Shown here piece by piece: positions 24,728 through 28,327 of a stretch of DNA of 28,327 bases (position 1 is the stretch's first letter; each line of letters starts with the position of its first letter). The notes beneath the pieces were generated by a model. The model did not search any database. It had not been told where the DNA came from and saw only the letters and a list, made by a program, of their open reading frames with translations. Made by a program: the position numbers and the translations under genes. Source of the stretch: Palsa-1392 sp036493915. GTDB taxonomy: Bacteria; Verrucomicrobiota; Verrucomicrobiia; Chthoniobacterales; UBA10450. The DNA lies in assembly GCA_036493915.1 (NCBI GenBank), contig DASXPA010000092.1, forward strand, positions 1 through 28,327. The letters are read 5' to 3'.

Positions 24728-25301
24728 CCAGCTCGAATTTTCGCTGCTTGCGCCGGTCGAGGAAAGGCCTGCCGGACGGGATCACGCACTCGAGACGATT
24801 GCCTGCGAACTGCTTTGTCGAAACGGCGCCGCGGCCTTGGCCGCGAAAGTTCACGTCGAATGGTCGGGACGGCTAAGAAGTGCGGCGGGTCGCGCGGAAT
24901 TTCAGGCAACACGGGTGATTCTCAATCGCCGGCTCTGCGGACACGGCGAAGCGGAGATCGATCGCACCCTGCGCCACGAATTGGCGCATTTGCTCGCGCA
25001 GTTTCGCGCGGGCCGCCAGCGGGTCGCGCCGCACGGTGTGGAATGGCGCATCGCGTGCTCCGATCTCGGCATCGCGGGCGAAACGCGTTGCCATAATCTG
25101 CCGTTCCCGATTCATCGCCTTGCGCGCCGCTACATCTACGTCTGTCCGCATTGCCAGTGTGATTTTCCTCGCGCGCGTCCGCTGCGACGAGCTTCTGCCT
25201 GCCTCGCATGTTGCCGCGAACACAACCATGGAAAATTCGATCCGCGTTTTAAACTGCAGCGTGCGAATCGGAGCCTGGCAACATCAGTTGGCGTTCGTTA
25301 G
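24714..25301 (+). CDS. SprT-like zinc metalloprotease-fold protein
   Basis: A 195-residue protein with a zincin motif HELAHLLAQ (His88, Glu89, His92), a probable third ligand at His107 in APHGVEWR, and a C-terminal zinc ribbon (CPHC at 144-147, ACLACC at 162-167). This layout is that of SprT/Spartan-like proteins, which in eukaryotes degrade DNA-protein crosslinks; bacterial roles are poorly known. It starts inside the end of the cysteine desulfurase (14-base overlap) and so belongs to the cysE operon. Its TAG stop lies in the CGTTAGG word at 25296-25302, shared in the opposite sense with the stop of the convergent DUF2167 gene. Confidence 0.88.
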   Translation: MLSFSQLEFSLLAPVEERPAGRDHALETIACELLCRNGAAALAAKVHVEWSGRLRSAAGRAEFQATRVILNRRLCGHGEAEIDRTLRHELAHLLAQFRAGRQRVAPHGVEWRIACSDLGIAGETRCHNLPFPIHRLARRYIYVCPHCQCDFPRARPLRRASACLACCREHNHGKFDPRFKLQRANRSLATSVGVR

Positions 25302-26199
25302 GGTGAACCGGATGACGAGCTGACCGTGCCCACCGCCTTTTTCTTTCCAACAATTTTGCGGCACCAGGCCGCCACTGCCGCCACTCCGATGATGATGAAT
25401 TTCTTCGCGGCGAGGAGAAGCACCCAGAGCCCTTTAAACAAACCCGCTTTCGCCGCGATGCCGCCGGCCACGAGCGCTGCGACGCCGTAGGTGGCAACTT
25501 TGTCGCCCGCAGATTCGCTGAAATCGGCGTAGCGATTTCCCTGGTTAAAATCGACAGCGGCGAGAATCTTCGGCGTCGCCTTCTCGATCTCCGGCAACTG
25601 CGTCATCGAAGCGACCGCGTTCAAGACAAGCACGCCACGCCGACCAAGCATGCGGATGTTGTAGTTCAGAGTGTCCTGGGTCTCGCCACCGAATTTGAGT
25701 TCTTTCGCCCAGTAGAGTTTGTGGGTCGCGCGATCGTAACGCGGCGGCTCCGCCCATCCCACTAACTCGATCGCGGGTAACCGTTCTTCGTCCGCGTCGC
25801 ATTCGCACTTTGGGCGTCGCTTTTCATCTGTTTCAGCAGTCTGTTGTAGTCGATTTTCTCCGCGTCCCGGTCTTTGACGTAACCATCGTCACTGAAGGTG
25901 ATAATGACGGCCCACGATTCGCGCGAGATCGGATCGGCCTGGTTCATCAGCAGTCCGAGCGGCTTTTCGCCCGGCGGATTGCCCCAGAGTTGGAAGATGA
26001 CTTTGCTCGCGTCTTCGGCATCGAGAAAACGAAAACCAGCCGGCACGTTCAGAGTCGCGAGGCCGCTTCGGAGCGAAACCTGTCCCTCCTTAAATTGCAA
26101 ACTCGAGATCAGGGCCTCGGCTTCTTCGCGCGATTTCGGACGCTCCTGGGCAAAAGTGGTGACCGCAATGAGGAGGGTAAAAAGGAGGATTTTTTTCAT
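25298..26199 (-). pseudogene. DUF2167 membrane protein interrupted by a single frameshift
   Basis: The first half (26199 to 25762, signal peptide MKKILLFTLLIAVTTFAQ, then VPAGFRFLDAEDASKVIFQLWGNPP and SWAVIITFSDDGYVKD) ends early after NGYP. The second half in the next frame (from about 25777 to 25298) reads AIELVGWAEPPRYDRATHKLYWAKELKFGG..LNYNIRMLGRRGVLVLNAVASM and ends in two hydrophobic segments and a basic tail. One added base at the CCCGCG near 25772-25777 restores a full-length DUF2167 protein of about 300 residues. The rest is well preserved, so either a recent mutation or a sequence error. Function of DUF2167 is unknown. It overlaps the sprT-like gene by four bases, tail to tail. Confidence 0.88.
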
Positions 26200-26246
26200 G
26201 GATGGGAAACCGCTTGAACAAAAAGCAAGTTAGAGACCGCAAACGA

Positions 26247-27384
26247 TCAAACTTCGGAGTTCTCGTCCTTCTGCCCTTTTTGCCCGCGCAGCTTCGCCTG
26301 AATGAACAGGTCGATGTCACCATCCATCACCGCCTGCACGTTGCTCGTCTCCGCGCCGGTGCGGTGATCTTTCACCATCTGATACGGCTGAAACACATAC
26401 GACCGAATCTGACTTCCCCAGGCGACGTCGCCCTTCTCGCCGTACTGCCGGTCGATCTCGGCGCGCTTCTTGTCCTGGTCGATCTCGTAAAGTTTGGCCT
26501 TCAACATCTTCATCGCGAGCTCGCGATTGCGCCCCTGGCTGCGCTCCGCCTGGCAGGCGACGACGATCCCCGTCGGCTTGTGCACGATCCGGACGGCGGT
26601 CTCCACTTTGTTGACGTTCTGGCCGCCTTTGCCGCCGGCGCGAAAGGTATCCACCTCGATATCGGCCGAGTTCACTTCGATCGGCGCGGAATCGGCAATT
26701 TCCGGCGTGACATCGACGCTCGCGAAGGAGGTGTGGCGTCGCTTGTTCGCGTCGAAGGGCGAGATGCGGACGAGGCGGTGCACCCCGCGCTCGGTGTTGA
26801 GATAACCGTAGGCGTATTCCCCGCTGACGAGGAGCGTGACTGATTTGATGCCCACTTCGTCGCCTTGTTGAATATCGATCGTCTGCGAATTGAAACCGCT
26901 CCGCTCGATCCAACGCTGATACATCCGCAGAAGCATGTCGGCCCAATCGCACGACTCCGTCCCACCGGCTCCGGAGTGGATCGTGACGAAGGCATTCGAG
27001 CGATCGTTCTCGCCGGAAAGAAACTGGCGAAGCTCAAATTCCTCCAGTCGCCTAACGAGTCGGGCGTGCTCCATCGCGACTTCCTGCTCGGCCTTGGCGC
27101 GCGCCGGCGGACTTTCCTCCTCCCCGGCCAATTCCTGGAGCGCCTCGAAATCGTCCACCTCGCGTTCCAGCTCGCGCATCGGGTTGAGCAAACTGCGCAG
27201 CCGCGAAACCTCCTCGACTTCGCCCTGGGCGCGTTCGCGATTCGACCAAAAATCCGCGGAAGCCATCCGCGCTTCCAGTTCCGTCAGGCGTGATTGGAGC
27301 GCAGGCAGGTCAAAGAAACCTCCGCAGTTCGCCCACGCGGGCGCGGAGTTGCGCGATGTCGGTGACTGCCACTTCCGTTGCCAT
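26247..27384 (-). CDS. prfB: Peptide chain release factor 2 (RF2), with programmed +1 frameshift
   Basis: RF2 terminates translation at UGA and UAA. Frame 0 starts at ATG (27382-27384) and encodes 24 residues to TGA (27310-27312); a +1 shift then continues DLPALQSRLTELEARM to 26247, giving about 378 residues. SPF at 208-210 is the tripeptide that reads UGA/UAA, and GGQ at 253-255 triggers hydrolysis. HSGAGGTESCDWADML marks the family. The long open extension upstream of the shift site in the +1 frame (to 27791) is not protein. The gene is monocistronic by spacing. It contains one motif word (27050, Val-Arg). Confidence 0.96.
27309..27324 (-). promoter_or_regulatory. Programmed +1 frameshift site of prfB
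   Basis: Minus strand reads CGGAGG TTT CTT TGA C. The internal Shine-Dalgarno GGAGG stands three bases before the slippery CTT, and the in-frame TGA is followed by C, the context read least efficiently by RF2. This is the same geometry as the E. coli prfB site (SD, three bases, CUU UGA C). Low RF2 favours the shift, giving autoregulation. Confidence 0.95.
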
Positions 27385-27465
27385 CGGGAAAGATAATCGC
27401 CTCGCCTGAACTGCCAATTGGATTTCCAACAGAAGCAATCGCCCGTTAGGCTCGCGCGCACCGAC

Positions 27466-28098
27466 ATGGGCCGAGTTATTCTGCGAACTTTTCTCGTTCT
27501 GCTCTGCGTGTTGATCGCCGAAATCGGGTGAGTCGCGGGTGCCCGCTCGCTATCTTTGTTCGTGGACCGCGTGCATACGGCGGAGATCGATTCCATCCGG
27601 TGGTCGAGTTTGGCGTGGGAGATCCAAGCGGCGGGATGCTCCGGATCGGGCAACGCTCCTTTCGATACAGCCGGGCCGAACAACCATCCCACTTCGCTGC
27701 GGCTGGAGCTGAACGAGCGCGGGCAACTGCGCGCCGAGAGTCGCGGCCAATCGATCACCCTCTGGTAAAGAGTCGACTCGTCAGGCACCATCCGGCCGGG
27801 CGCGGGCGAGAGGGCGCGTTTCCGGATCGAACGGAGCCTGCTCAGCTGGCCCTGCTCGAGATCAATTTCATGAGCGGCGCGTCGCCCCTCCTGGAAACGC
27901 CACCTTTATTATCGGTTCAACTGGGAGACAAAGAGCGGCGCACGGCTCGATATGGTCTGGCGCTATGAGCAATGGTTCTATCCGGGAAACGGATGGGTGA
28001 GCGAATTCATGATACGCGCTGGGACGACCGGGCTGATTCGCGCCGAGATTGCTCATGATTGCTGGCGGCCGCCGGGCCTTTTCGCTATACGTCGGACG
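27466..28098 (+). pseudogene. Possible disrupted gene of unknown product
   Basis: ATG 27466 opens MGRVILRTFLVLLCVLIAEIG, which looks like a signal peptide or membrane anchor, then stops at TGA 27529-27531. Beyond it three frames are alternately open. The most protein-like part is 27901-28070 in one frame: HLYYRFNWETKSGARLDMV followed by WRYEQWFYPGNGWVSEFM, rich in aromatic residues as in a folded beta protein. I cannot name a family or join the pieces confidently. That last frame runs without a stop into the CDP-alcohol phosphatidyltransferase start. An indel-damaged secreted-protein gene is the simplest reading; chance open frames are the alternative. Confidence 0.3.
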
Positions 28099-28327
28099 AT
28101 GGGAATTTGTCAGCCAACGGCGCGCCGGCCGATCGCCAATATCTTTCGGCTGACGGCGAACGGAGCGACGCGCTTTTGCGTGCGAACGAGAATCTCGCCC
28201 GACGCGATCTCCTACTTTTCCATCGTGGCAGCGGCGGCCGCGGCGGCTTGTTTCTGGCAATCTGCGCAGCACCCCGCGCTGCTTCTCGTCGCGCCGCTTT
28301 TCTGCGCGCTGCGGCTCTGGTGCAACA
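28099..28327 (+). CDS. CDP-alcohol phosphatidyltransferase family, N-terminus only
   Basis: From ATG 28099 the frame reads through the window end. TARRPIANIF, then RTRISPDAISYFSIVAA, a hydrophobic helix, and APLFCALRLWCN match the entry part of CDP-alcohol phosphatidyltransferases, in which this membrane segment precedes the D-G-x2-A-R-x8-G-x3-D-x3-D catalytic motif. That motif would lie beyond the edge. The enzyme class makes phospholipid head groups at the inner membrane. The start codon is uncertain because the frame is open further upstream; the assignment rests on the RISPDAIS and LRLWCN parts. Confidence 0.6.
   Translation, partial: MGICQPTARRPIANIFRLTANGATRFCVRTRISPDAISYFSIVAAAAAAACFWQSAQHPALLLVAPLFCALRLWCN

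Larger units (their letters stand above)
599..27451. repeat. Dispersed octamer CGTTAGGC/GCCTAACG
   Basis: By eye I find 25 copies of the heptamer CGTTAGG on either strand, 19 of them extended to CGTTAGGC and 14 of those to TCGTTAGGC. First bases on the + strand: 599, 1625, 5387, 5826, 7280, 7798, 9171, 10427, 10625, 12333, 13981, 14185, 14382, 14646, 17454, 17667, 18442, 19259, 22212, 23824, 24334, 24609, 25296, 27050, 27444. Twelve are in + and thirteen in - orientation. Base composition alone predicts roughly 4 heptamers and 1 octamer. Confidence 0.85.

Noticed and set aside
599..27451. TTAGGC as a nematode telomere repeat contamination
   Set aside because: Copies are single and dispersed inside bacterial genes, never in tandem.
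27385..27791. Upstream extension of RF2 in the +1 frame
   Set aside because: The true start is in frame 0 before the programmed frameshift; the extension is not protein-like.
1..28327. CRISPR array, prophage, integrase or IS transposase
   Set aside because: No regularly spaced direct repeats, phage genes or transposase motifs were seen on either strand.

Overview
This 28.3 kb window is a piece of a moderately GC-rich bacterial chromosome (about 58-60 % GC by eye). I infer a soil or freshwater Verrucomicrobiota member (Spartobacteria/Chthoniobacterales-like). The grounds are the style of the type IV pilin-like protein, the REP-type palindromes ending TGTCATCCTGAG...GGATCTC, the scarcity of Shine-Dalgarno sequences and the loose gene order. 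This is pattern recognition, not a database result. Most of the window is ordinary housekeeping: hemL, tRNA-Cys, purH, ruvB, xseA, glgB, a cysE/cysteine desulfurase/sprT-like operon, and prfB with its +1 programmed frameshift.

Layout. 1-335: end of an unknown gene and a REP hairpin. 335-2478: hemL (-), tRNA-Cys (+) with its promoter, and a MarC-type membrane protein (-). 2594-8624: exported M3 peptidase, lipoprotein peptide-binding protein and exported M28 peptidase, all +, separated by REP hairpins; one of these contains a decayed GIY-YIG nuclease gene. 8645-10432: a small membrane protein and an AmpG-like MFS permease (+). 10642-15879: minus-strand block of a WXXGXW-repeat secreted protein, purH, a broken ABC-2 permease, an AraC regulator and a secreted unknown. 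16203-19204: RsbW-like kinase, ruvB and xseA (+). 19276-22449: type IV pilin-like protein and glgB (-). 22653-25301: the cysteine/sulfur operon with a SprT-like metalloprotease (+). 25298-27384: frameshifted DUF2167 gene and prfB (-). 27466-28327: a degraded stretch, then the start of a CDP-alcohol phosphatidyltransferase.

Two things stand out beyond the genes. (1) A short non-palindromic word, CGTTAGGC/GCCTAACG (often TCGTTAGGC), is scattered through genes and intergenic DNA at about one copy per 1.5 kb. It appears on both strands, in several reading frames and at five stop codons. This is a density like that of DNA-uptake or Chi-type signals. (2) REP-like inverted pairs occur four times. 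One pair has 31-bp arms and encloses almost exactly one GIY-YIG nuclease reading frame, now decayed, which suggests a minimal nuclease-plus-palindrome mobile unit whose shorter copies are its non-autonomous relatives.
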